From the NCBI GenBank assembly GCA_001972305.1, contig BDDD01000019.1, forward strand, positions 781,382-845,381: 64,000 nucleotides of DNA. Direction: 5' to 3'. Source of the stretch: Cephalotus follicularis (Eukaryota; Streptophyta; Magnoliopsida; Oxalidales; Cephalotaceae). The notes below the pieces were generated by a model. That model saw nothing but the letters and a program-made list of their open reading frames with translations. It was not told where the DNA came from and ran no database searches. Within the stretch, counting starts at the first letter, position 1. The number at the start of each line of letters is the position of its first letter. This document shows, one piece after another, positions 33,791 to 43,850 of this stretch. The position numbers and the translations under genes were made by a program.

Positions 33791-33990
33791 CTCATTTCTC
33801 ACTTTTACCCTACTCTGTGTCTTTTAGAAAATTTCTACTCTTTTATTTTTCTTTCAAAAATCATTCTATCTGTTCGAAAACAATCTTATAATTACTTTTC
33901 CAACTTCAAAAACCGTTTTCGTCTTGTCCAATTCGTCTGTTTTTATCACTCTTTGTGTCTCTCTTTTGTACTCACCAAGTGTTTGATAAT

Positions 33991-35304
33991 ATGCCGAGAA
34001 CAAAATGAACTGCCAAAAAGAAGGCTGCTTCTCCCTATCAGCCTAAGAAATCTGCTAAAAAGCAGAGATTTGAACTTAGAGAGTCTTCCCCCGACCCTTC
34101 TCTATCGGATTCCGAATCCGAAGAGCAAGTCCCATTGAGAAATGTGGTTTTTGTTGACAAAAGAGTTATGGGAGGCAGAAATATCGACTTGGATTTCTGT
34201 TCTTCTGAATTTTCTTTTGTTTCCTGGGTAGATGATCTCCATCTCCTTCCTCTTGTACAAATTCAAGACCCTTTTTACATAAAATTGGTCAAGGAATTTT
34301 ACATGCACCTTCGGATTGTTTCAAGCCCAAATGAGGAATTTGCACTCTCCTCTTCTGTTAAAGGGCAGAGAATTTATCTAGATGCTAGGATTCTAGCCTC
34401 TATTCTATACATTCCACATACCGGTTTATACGTTTTTGAACACAAAAAATGGCCGGAGGTTGAGGGCTTTCACCCTAACCAAATTTTGTCCATTCTCTAC
34501 CCAAATGATCCAAATGTTCATCCCAATATGGCACTGACTACCAATAGATTGTCAGTAGATCATAGGCTACTCCACCATCTTATTGTACACCAATTTCTAC
34601 CCACCGGTGGAGGGTATGCAACGTTGTCTAGGATGCAAGTTTTTCTCATGTGGTGTATCCTCTCCAAAATTGAATTTTGTTTTCCCCTTCTCACGCTCAA
34701 GACTATGGTAAGAGCTTTCTCTCAAAAGAAATCTGTCCTACCCTTCGGCTCTATCCTTACCAAAGTCTTTCTCCATCATCAAATTCGGCTAGAAGGAGAA
34801 ATTACTACGAAATTGAAGAAAGAGGACACTTACAACAAGAGCACTATGAATCGGATGGGGTGGAAAAAGCAAGAAGGAATTTGGACCTATTGCCCCAAAG
34901 TTGACCAAGTGCAAAGGATTGCAAGGGAAGAGCAAGAAGAGAACCCTCCTTGGGAAGCTCACGAAGAATCTGCACCTGCTCAGGCTCAAGCTCAAGGAAC
35001 CTCTTCCTCTACTGATCTTGACAGGATAATGGAGTTTATGCGCTCAAACTTTGATTCTATGCAAGCCTCGCTTGAAGAGAAATTTGAGCAAGTCAACACG
35101 CGGCTCACTAGCTTTGAAAAATATCATGTAACGATTCGTTCCGACTTCGATAACATTGATGACACCATCTACTACGACCTAAAAGTATTAAGGAGACGTC
35201 TCAAGACAATGGAACGAAAACTAGCCGTTTCCAAGACTATTGATGGTTGCGAAGAGACTTCGGGCGATGATTCCGATTTCGATGCCCCTCCTGCTGCTGC
35301 CTGA
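33991..35304 (+). pseudogene. Copia S ORF3 (extra gene after pol), 437 codons with one early TGA
   Basis: The ATG at 33991 is in frame with the whole ORF; the sixth codon is TGA (34006), after which the frame is open to TGA at 35302. The start region is rich in Lys (TAKKKAA, KKSAKKQRF), like a nuclear localisation signal. Residues about 50-300 resemble the 'putative plant transposon protein' domain found in plant repeats (KEFYMHLRIVSS, VKGQRIYLDARILASIL). Then come an Ala-Gln stretch, a coiled coil (about residues 345-415) and an acidic end. I see no signal peptide. In SIRE-type elements this position is called envelope-like, but nothing here looks like a membrane fusion protein. Function unknown. 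Confidence 0.75.
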
Positions 35305-35324
35305 TCTTGTTGTTGTTTTTGTTT

Positions 35325-35639
35325 TTATTTTGTAAACACTTTCAATTACTTGTAAAAGAGGAGAATCCTCTAAGGTCTTGAGGTCAAGGTCTTGTGATTA
35401 AGGTCAATCACGAAGTTGTAAGGTGTAACGAATTGCTGCCTTAATCAATTCGAGATAGTGGAAACTCAAGGAGCTCCCTTGGGAAAAGTGGACGTAGGCA
35501 AGAGTTAGCCGAACCACTCTAAATTCAGAGAAGTTTTTCTCTCCTTGACTCTTTACATTTAAAGTTTTTTAAATTTCCGATATTTACTTCAATATTCAAT
35601 TCACCCCCCTCTTGTATATTGCAAGAGTGTTATATTTCA
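35325..35639 (+). repeat. Copia S 3' LTR, truncated to its last 315 bp
   Basis: It matches 30987-31301. The first 967 bp of the LTR, including the array and TATA box, are missing; the ORF3 stop lies only about 20 bp before the join. The left target-site duplication is at the 5' LTR, so the loss is internal. Confidence 0.9.
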
Positions 35640-35644
35640 ATGTC

Positions 35645-36336
35645 AAAGTTAGAGGAGTCAACTATCTGTTTAGATCCATCCTCAAATCGTGAAGGACCTT
35701 CTTTGCCCTCCATTCTTGCCCTTCCACCAGAGATGGAGTAGAATGGGCCAGGTGTATAAATCTGGACTTGTACTCGGTAACTTTGATGCTTCCCTTCGCC
35801 AGATTAGCAAAATAAATCTCTCTTTTGTCCTTTTCATCCTAAGGGAAATATCGAGCATTGAACTCTGTTAGAAAAGCCCTCGAAGAATGAGCTGTCCCAG
35901 TCGTTGTCCAATCAGCATTGACCATAATCCACCAATGTTCAGCTTCGACTTATAGCATGTGCACTGCCAAGACTAGCTTATAGTCATCCTCAATCTCCAT
36001 GGCTTGAAAGATCTTTTTTTTTTTTCTGAGAAGCTATGACTCTACTACAAAAGGATCTGAGAGTCCCAAGAAAGCTAGAGGTTGCAACTTAAAGAACTGA
36101 TTCAAAACACTATCTCTTCGTGGTCTTCGTTGAGCTCTAGTAGCTTTGAGTCCTATGAGATTCCCCATTTGTGCTATGGTAACACACATCTATCTGCATA
36201 TCTCAGGATCAGCTCCTAGAGGTGAAGCATCAGGGTCATACTCAGGAAAACAAAATTCATGCACAGATTCATCATCAACGGTAGGAGCTGGATCATTTCG
36301 TCTACCTTCCCGACAATATCTTCTTCTACCATCCAT
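35645..36336 (-). pseudogene. Gypsy M gag N-terminal part, minus strand (broken)
   Basis: Read from 36336 downward: MDGRRRYCREGRR, then ADPEICR and a stop, IAQMGNLIGL, LQPLAFLGLSDPF, and a gag core with AEHWWIMVNADW, FARYFP-like FNARYFP, YKSRFIHLAHSTPS. At least five stops (for example where Gln or Glu would be expected) and a poly-T insertion near 36010 break it. It is interrupted at 35644 by Copia S and continues at 30014. It is the usual plant gypsy gag core; the lineage is probably chromovirus but not certain. Confidence 0.75.
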
Positions 36337-36434
36337 TATCTACCTTAAAAAGAAAAATGTTAGATTCATACTAAGAAACATTCAATTTGGGCTTATCATT
36401 ACAATTTGATACTTAATCTAGCAGGCCGACAAAT

Positions 36435-36447
36435 CTCTCTTATACCA
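36435..36447 (-). other. primer binding site of Gypsy M (initiator tRNA-Met, one change)
   Basis: On the minus strand TGGTATAAGAGAG, one base off TGGTATCAGAGAG, lies 2 nt after the LTR end at 36450. This fixes 36450-55109 as the 5' LTR of Gypsy M. Confidence 0.75.
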
Positions 36448-36449
36448 AC

Positions 36450-37087
36450 TGTAACACCCCGTATCCGGGTGACAAACCCGAGACATTACATTCAATAATA
36501 TACATTTAATAATAGTAGTCGGGCCTAGGTAACATATCAAAACATGAGATAAATTAAAACTTTATTACATACATGTATCAAGCTTATAAAGTAGTGATAA
36601 AAATAAATACAAGTTATTACAAGCCAGAAATAAGTACAATATTGAATCCACTACATGACAGTACTAATACATAATATAAATAACATAGTAAAGTCCAAAA
36701 GTTCAATCTTCAATCTGTAGCCGCATCTAAGAGCCTCCACGACCGCTACTCCCTACTGAGCCACCTGTAACAAAAGTAGATGCTCTATCTGGAATGATGG
36801 GTTAGCCATAGGGCCAAACAGACATATCCCTATACATGGATTATGCTATAAACAGCATACAGTATCAAGGTGTACAATATCAGTGTGTACAGTATCAGTG
36901 AATAGTATGCAAATGCATGTATGACGATTATGACCAATCATTCGTATACCACCATCCTATACCGGCGTATAGGAATGAGATCTAGTCAATCAATCCTATC
37001 AATCATCTATCAAACAATTGGTAGTGGTGTATAAATACACCCAATCATTTTGTATAGAGCATGTGACCTCCAGTAGTACAGTATCAG
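36450..37087 (-). repeat. Gypsy M 5' LTR, terminal piece next to the primer binding site
   Basis: In plus orientation it begins TGTAACACCCCG, the complement of the LTR terminus CGGGGTGTTACA. The block at 36805-36826 (GGGTTAGCCATAGGGCC), about 350 bp in, could be the counterpart of the LTR stem-loop. It ends ATCAG (37083-37087), the left duplication of LTR E. No gene. Confidence 0.75.
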
Positions 37088-37716
37088 TGTAACGCCCCGT
37101 AATGTTTTCTTCCTTGGAAAAATAGAGATAAAGAAAGTTGATGATAAAAAGAGCTTAAGTTAAAAGGGCCAAGGACATAAGAATAATTAAGAGAAGTTTT
37201 AAGGGGCCGAAAGCAAAGCTTCCTTAGGAAGTTTACAAGTTTCAAGGTTGATGTGAGGTAAGGTGTTGGCGACGTGTTCAGTGTTATAGCATGCTGTGTT
37301 AGAGTGTTGGCCGAGTTTTAGTTTCAGTAGGATAGTGGAGTGAGAGAGAGAGCTCTAGTTTCCTTTTTTCTTCTTCCCTGTTCCTCTAGCGTGAGAATAG
37401 TTGCAGTTTAAAGCTTTCGAGCACAGCAAGATGAAGTAGTCAGACAAGGAGAAAGAAGAGAAGTTCTCCTCAGATGATGTAGCAGAGAACTGTGAGTGGG
37501 ACATCCTTTCCTTTATAGATATTATGTTCATGTTATTTCTTGAGAATCCTTTCAATTCCAGTATAGCTAGTGAGTTAGTTAGGAACTTTCTTCCCTAACG
37601 TTTTATGTAAGCCATTCTTTGTGGGTGGATAGTTTTTTCGAGCATTAGTGCTCAGTTCCTTTATCAATGATCAGCCATCCTTGGATGAGGTAACAAGTAC
37701 GTGCTTACCCTACTCC

Positions 37717-37971
37717 TCGGCTCTCTCATTGTCTATGATGGGAAGTTGAGCGAGTCTGCCCCCAGGTTCCATACCTGGATCTCCTTACATTGTTGTCTAT
37801 GATGGTGTACAACGGTTGAGTGCAGCAGAGCACATATGTACATAGCTCCAACCTCTTCAGCTCTCTCATTGTCTGTGATGAGAAATTGAGCGAGTCTGCC
37901 CCCAGGTTCCATACCTGGATCTCCTTACACTGTTGTCTACGTGGTGTACAGCGGTTGAGTGCAGCAAAGCT
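37717..37971 (+). repeat. direct duplication, period 140 bp
   Basis: CTCTCTCATTGTC starts at 37721 and again at 37861, each followed by GAGCGAGTCTGCCCCCAG and ACCTGGATCTCCTTACA. The two copies differ at only a few positions. Confidence 0.9.
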
Positions 37972-38555
37972 AAGTTGCCAGATAGTAATGCGCTGCCAGA
38001 TAGTAATGCATAGAGCCTTTCAGTAAGTTTTCCAGAGGAGGACCTTGTCCTCAGCAGTCAGTCCTTAGCTCAGTTAAGAATGTAAGTAATGAAAAGCACA
38101 GATAATCAAGGTCAGAAGAGAACCATGGTTCTCGGCAGGCAACCTGCCAGTTATGACTTAGGCCAAGATCAGCTAAGAAATCAGCTTAGGCTACTATAAG
38201 TTGGCACCTATATTATGTATAAGCAAAGCAAAGAAAAGCAAAGTAAGTTTCGAGATCAGTTCTCGTCCTCCTCGGCATTTTAGCCTAGTCGGACCTTTTC
38301 CAGAGCACTTTTCTAACAGTTAAATTCTTAAGCTTTATTCAGTTTTTCATGAGCACTCTAGTATCAGCTAAGTAGGGAAAAGAGTAAGTTTTTCAAGTAC
38401 TTTGAGCAGTTCTTTATTGTATGCCATGACATATTTGTTGTTTACATTTTCTCCCCTAGTTGGGATAATTTTACTCATGTTCATGGTAAGCTTTGTTCAA
38501 CGCATTCATTTTTAAGGAATGCATCAGAGGATGACTTGTTCTTAGTCACTTAGTC

Positions 38556-38898
38556 TGTAATACCCTACTTGTTCATAAATATATTTTACGGATTTATATG
38601 TGTTTTTGGGCTTTTAATTTTGTTTAATTTTAAAAGTCCGGTTGCCCTATGATTTGGGTTTATGTGAATTGAGCTGACTGTTACCAGTCCGAAATTTTGG
38701 GTATGTTATGCTATGTTGGGTTTGGGTAAAGCAAACTTATAATTTGATATATTATGTATATGCTCAGATAAGTAATGTTATGTATGATATGACCCTGTGA
38801 CGACTCCCGCCGTCCGGGGGTGTTACATATATGCTCTGATAGTTAATGTTACGTATGATATGACCCTGTGACGACTCCCGCCGTCCGGGGGTGTTACA
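38556..38898 (+). repeat. Gypsy C 5' LTR, reduced to 343 bp by internal deletion
   Basis: Compared with the 3' LTR (2222 bp), 1879 bp are missing between GGGTTTGGGT (near 38728) and AAGCAAACTT. The TCGA array and the stem-loops are lost. Both termini and a 72-bp duplication of the LTR end (38755-38826 and 38827-38898) remain. Confidence 0.9.
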
Positions 38899-38903
38899 GA
38901 ATA

Positions 38904-38914
38904 TGGTATCAGAG
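38904..38914 (+). other. primer binding site of Gypsy C (initiator tRNA-Met)
   Basis: TGGTATCAGAG lies 5 nt after the 5' LTR. Confidence 0.9.
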
Positions 38915-39066
38915 TAAGGTTTTGTTTCCTTAGAAGACGTAACTAGGTTTGACCTGTGAGATTGGGTAGACACCGGGTTAGGTTATTTCAGTTTTTATTT
39001 TCTGATATGTTTTCGGCTTTCTGTTTTGATCCACGTGATGTTTTATGTTTAAACGCCTTCTCGTAG

Positions 39067-40165
39067 ATGGCACGTACAAGGAACGCTGCTCAGAGGACTG
39101 CACCCGTTGAGGCTGAGGAAGCTAGAAATGAGCGTACTATGGAGGAGCTTGTACGTCAGGAAGTCGCTTAGGAGATACGACGCGTGTTGAGTGAACATAA
39201 TCAGAATTAGGGCCGTAGGGAGCCGGTTGTTGCTAATGATACTCCAGCTGATGTCCATTTGGGACGAGATACCGGGGACAAGACTGATACGCCCACTTAT
39301 GTTTGGCTAGAGCGGTTCCAGAAGCAGAGACCGCAGTCTTTCAGCTCAGCCGTGACTCCGGTGGAAGCTAAGCACTGGATTGCTAATATGGACAAGATCT
39401 TTGATGTGCTTTGTTGCAGTGATGAACAGAAGATTAAGTTAGCTCTGTACAAGCTTGAGGGTGATGCTCAGAAATGGTGGAAATCTATGGTTTTGGCTAA
39501 GGGTGGCAACTATACGGAGACTTTGACCTGGTCTGAGTTTTGCGAGGTCTTTTATCAGCAGTACTTTCCCACCACTGATAAGGAGGCTTACGCCAGAGAG
39601 TTTATCAATACCAGACAGAAGGATGGAGAGTCGGTGACAGAGTTCTTGACCCGTTTCACTAGGCTTGCTGGTTTTGCTGGTTTTGCGGCAGGGACAGCAT
39701 TGGAGCAGGCAGAAAAGTTCAAATGGAAGTTACATTATCAACTCTGGGGTAAGTTGATCAATACCAAGTTTGCTGATGTATCTGAAGTGGCTAATGCGGC
39801 AAAGAACATTGAGCTGGAAAGGTTAGATTTCCAGGCTGCTCGACAGGAGTTTGATAGGAAGAGAAACAGAGGGGATTCTCAAGGGCAAGGTTCTGGACAA
39901 AATAAGAATAGGAATGGCAAGCGTGGGAAGAGAAATGATAACCGGGGAAACAACACCTCGGTAATGACCAGAGGCAGACACAGGGAGCTGCAGATGTCCA
40001 GATTGCCAAGTGCGATGTGTGTGGTAGACAGCATCCGGTGGGAGTATGCTACAAGGCTATTGGGGCCTGTTTTGTGTGTGGACAGAAAGGGCACTTCGTG
40101 AAGGATTGTCCTGACCTCATGCGAAGGAAAGGAAGGGGAATAATGCAGATCATGGACAGCGTAAC
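39067..40165 (+). pseudogene. Gypsy C gag (broken)
   Basis: The ATG at 39067 starts MARTRNAAQRT. The frame is broken by TAG at 39169 and 39208, both plausible CAG-to-TAG changes, and is then open from 39211 to a frameshift near 39958. It contains a gag core (AKHWIANMDKIFDVL, AQKWWKSMV, FYQQYFP) and a basic Gly/Asn-rich linker. The zinc knuckle CFVCGQKGHFVKDC (about 40056-40100) is in another frame, and a second shift near 40165 leads into the protease frame. Confidence 0.9.
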
Positions 40166-40891
40166 GTGGGAGGTCGTGTCTTTGCTATCACGACTCAGCA
40201 GGCAGCTAACGCACCAGGTACAGTTTCGGGCTTTATTTATGTTGGTAACCGTAGGGCTTATATTTTGTATGATACTGGATCGACCTACTCGGTTGTAGTG
40301 AGGTCTTTTGTTCGGCATCTTGGGATGCCTTCCCAGTTGCTTGATCTAGCTTTGGTTCTTTCGACCCCTACGGGTTCTTCTGTTGTGATATCTGAGTGCT
40401 TTTATGCTTGTCCTCTTGTTTTCGATGATCGGATTCGTGATGCGGATCTTTTGCCTATCGATATGTATGACTTCGATATGATTTTGGGAATGAACTGGTT
40501 GGATCATCGTCGGGCTACGATCGTCTGTTATGCTCGGAAGGTTCTGTTTGGGGACATGAATAGTCCTGATTTTGTTTATCAGGGTTCACAGCCGAGGAAA
40601 GAAGTGAAGGTGATATCTGCTCTGAATGCTCGGAAATTAGTAGCTAAGGGCGCTGATGGTTTCTTAGCTGTTGTGAAGGAAGTCTCAAAGGTTGAGCCTC
40701 GCCTTGAAGACTATCCTGTGGTGCGAGAATTTTCTGACGTGTTTCCGGAGGAGCTATCGGGTTTGCCACCGCAACGGGAAGTGGAGTTTACCATCGAACT
40801 CATTCCCGAATCGGCACCTATATCTAAGGCATATTACAGAATGGCACTGTTGAAACTACAAGAGTTGAAGGAACAATTGCAAGAGCTGTAG
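40166..40891 (+). pseudogene. Gypsy C protease and RT start
   Basis: Open for 241 codons: MGGRVFAITTQQA, an aspartic protease with LYDTGSTYS, where the Asp is the catalytic residue, and IDMYDFDMILGMNWL, then the linker into RT (FPEELSGLPPQREVEF). It ends at TAG (40889), one stop away from the RT frame that follows. Confidence 0.88.
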
Positions 40892-42001
40892 GAGCAGGGT
40901 TTCATTCGGCCTAGTGTGTCGCCTTGGGGTGCTCCGATTCTTTTTGTGAAGAAGAAGGATGGGTCCATGAGGTTATGTATAGACTACGGGGAGTTGAACC
41001 AAATCACTGTTCAGAATAAATACCCGCTACCTAGGATTGATGACTTATTTGATCAACTCCAAGGTGCTCGGTATATCTCAAAGATCGATTTGAGATCAGG
41101 ATATCATCAACTTCGGATAAAGGATGAAGATGTGCCTAAAACTGCTTTCTGTACTCGGTATGGGCATTATGAGTTTTTGGTTATGCCTTTCGGACTCACT
41201 AATGCACCGACAGTTTTCATGGATTTGATGAATAGGGTTTTTCATGAGTACTTGGATCAGTTTGTTATTGTGTTCGTAGATGACATTCTTGTGTATTCCA
41301 AGTCGAAGGAAGCGCATGAAGAACAGCTTCGCATTGTGCTGGGTATTCTGAGGAAGAATCAGCTATACGCGAAGTTCTCGAAGTGTGAGTTCTGGTTGGA
41401 ACAGGTGGCGTTTTTGGGTCATGTGGTCACAGCTGAAGGTATTTGTGTGGATCCTGCTAAAGTTGAGGCTATTACGAAATGGCCAAGACCTACCACAGTG
41501 ACGGAGGTTAGGAGTTTCTTGGGCTTGGCTGGATATTATAGGCGGTTTGTGGAAAGCTTTTCCTCTATAGCCTTACCACTGACTCAGCTTATGAGGAAAG
41601 GAGCTAAGTTTGAGTGGAATGAGGAGCGAGAAGCAAGCTTCGAGAAATTGAAGAATAGTCTTGTGTCAGCACCGATTCTTCCTTTACCATCTGGGTCAGG
41701 TGGATACCAGATATACAGCGATGCTTCTAAGAAGGGTTTGGGTTGTGTTCTAATGCAGCACGGTCTTGTGATAGCTTATGCTTCGAGACAGTTGAAGCCT
41801 TATGAAGTGAACTATCCTACACATGATCTCGAGTTGGCAGCGGTAGTGTTTGCGTTGAAGATTTGGAGGCACTACTTGTACGGAGAAACTTGTGACGTCT
41901 TTACGGATCATAAGAGTCTCAAGTATATCTTTACACATAAAGAGTTGAACATGCGTCAGGATATCCACACTTGTTTGTTTGAGGTATGTTTGTGTTTGTG
42001 A
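40892..42001 (+). pseudogene. Gypsy C RT and RNase H, open, joined to a foreign tail
   Basis: RT and RNase H are intact in sequence: [28 protein letters not shown], the catalytic [19 protein letters not shown], then RNase H with [11 protein letters not shown] and [10 protein letters not shown]. After KELNMRQ (41958) the frame runs into 13 unrelated codons and a stop. The whole integrase and chromodomain are absent; the sequence resumes about 45 bp before the polypurine tract (TTCGGGACGAAATC). The copy could make RT only if the upstream breaks were absent. Confidence 0.9.
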
Positions 42002-43158
42002 TTTCGGGACGAAATCTTCTTTTTAGGGGGAGTGGATGTAATACCCTGCTCGTTCGTAAATATATTTTACGGATTTATATGTGTTTTCGAGCTTTTAATT
42101 TTGTTTAATTTTAAAAGCCCGGTGTCCCTATGATTTGGGTTTATGTGAATTGAGCTAATTGTTACCAGTCCGAAATTTTGGGTATGTTATGCTATGTTGG
42201 GTTTGGGTTTTATTTATTTTATTATAATCAAAAATAATTTTATTAAAAACAAATTATCATTCTTTTATTTTAAAATTCCTTAATTCCTTTTATTATTAAT
42301 TCTTTATTTTCCTTTTTCCCTATTTTATCATTTTCTTCATACTTTCCTCCTACCTTCCCATGATTCCTTCTTCCCACCATCTATTTCACATGCTAAACCT
42401 CTCCTTTTTCCTATTTCAAATTCCAGAAAATCCTCCTTTCTTCCCCCTTTTGTCAAATTGTGTTTCCTCCTTTCTCCTTTTTTAGAGTGCCTTTACCATT
42501 TTATATGTTGCCCTCATCTTTCTTGCAAGCCACTACAGATTCTGCCTTGTTAGTGTGTAACAAACTGATGTGTAATTCATTCTTCAAAGTCAGAAGAGGT
42601 AAATTCGATCCTTTAGTTGTTTCTTTGGATTGAACTCTCTTAGTTTGCAATGTATGTCTAAGTATACTATGGTTTTGTATTCTTCTTCCTCTGTTTTTGT
42701 TCACAGCCGAATTGTGGGTGTGTGCTAGTGTTTCTTCTACTGTTTTTGTGTTCTGGGAATCACTACAGGTCAGTAAATTCATCCCTTTTGTAATAGTTTT
42801 GTAGTAATGTTGTAAAAATTGAGTTTTTGTGCTCTTGATGTCTTTGGGTCATTGATTCCTGCCTAAACATGTTGTCATTGTGTTAGTGATATTGTAAACA
42901 CATTTTATACTCATATATGTGTCACAAACTTGTTTTATAACATCTGTAATCGATAAGAGACAGAATCTGGACATGTACATCCATTGTCTTCTTGTTTCCT
43001 TTTTGCAAGTTAAGTCACTGTCAAATTATTTATGTGTCGTTTCTGTGTTCTTATGTCACCTGCAAGTCATATATGATCATATGTTTATGTCCATATGTCT
43101 CTAGTTTAATGTAGAAACCATTTGAACCATTTTCAGTAGCTAATCATCGAATTTCCAA

Positions 43159-43384
43159 CTGTTCTGTCCCCCAGAACAGTCGGCTGTCTCTGTGGACAGT
43201 CGGCTGGAATGCTTGGGTAGCCGACTGCCACATGAATGCATTCGACTACCTTGGTTGTGTAGTCGACTGGAGGGATGAACATAGTCGACTGCCTGCACTT
43301 TTAATTGTGTAGTCGACTGAACCATATGAATAGTCGACTGCCAGGCCTCCCCAGTCGACTGGAGTCCTGTTTTAGTCGACTGTT
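43159..43384 (+). repeat. TCGA-core motif array of Gypsy C with hairpin cap
   Basis: CTGTTCTG and CAGAACAG (43159-43166, 43172-43179) form a perfect stem with a 5-nt loop. AGTCGACTG-like copies start at 43178, 43198, 43219, 43240, 43261, 43283, 43311, 43332, 43353 and 43374; steps 20, 21, 21, 21, 22, 28, 21, 21 and 21 bp. Same design as in solo LTR H. Confidence 0.9.
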
Positions 43385-43812
43385 TTGCCCTGGAATGTAC
43401 TGTTTTCAATTGTTTTAATTCGTTTGATCCTCGAATCGATCCGAGTCTTCACCAAACACTGTTATGAGTCTGTTTAACGTTTCTGGTGTGTTTTAAACTC
43501 TCACACGTATGATTTTGAATGCCTTTTAGATTGTGTGCTTCGAAGGAGAATTTGTTTTTGATTGCCTATTCGTATGTACTTTGTAAGCGCATAAGGTACG
43601 GAATTTTCTGTTCTCTTGCTATCTGATATTCGAACTGAAACTGTTTTGCTAAGCATCTTCGTTTATAATATCAACGATGTTTTATGATTTTAACACATTT
43701 CGAATTTAAAGTTGGTTTGACATTTTAATTGATTCCGACTTTATCGATATGAAATGATACGATATGTTATGTTACGATATGATATGATATGTTATGATAC
43801 CGTTGTGAAGTA

Positions 43813-43850
43813 CTGAGGTTTGCTCAGCCGCGTTTTTGTTTCCATGCGGC
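43813..43850 (+). other. double stem-loop, copy in Gypsy C
   Basis: CTGAG/CTCAG is followed by GCCGC/GCGGC with a 14-nt loop; it ends 408 bp before the LTR end. Confidence 0.55.

Larger units (their letters stand above)
30020..35639 (+). mobile_element. Copia S: SIRE/Maximus-like copia element with most of pol deleted, 5620 bp
   Basis: The 5' LTR (30020-31301), primer binding site, gag, a pol scar, ORF3 and a truncated 3' LTR lie between perfect ATGTC duplications (30015-30019, 35640-35644) in the Gypsy M gag. The lineage is suggested by the long acidic gag with two zinc knuckles, the end of pol (ADIFTKPLDENSF) and an extra ORF after pol. The common 315 bp of the two LTRs differ at roughly 2-3 percent by eye. 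Without RT and integrase it can only have moved with help, or lost them after insertion. Confidence 0.9.

Noticed and set aside
43159..43384. Regularly spaced short repeats as a CRISPR array
   Set aside because: The units are about 10 bp and the intervals about 11 bp; the setting is a plant LTR, with no cas genes.
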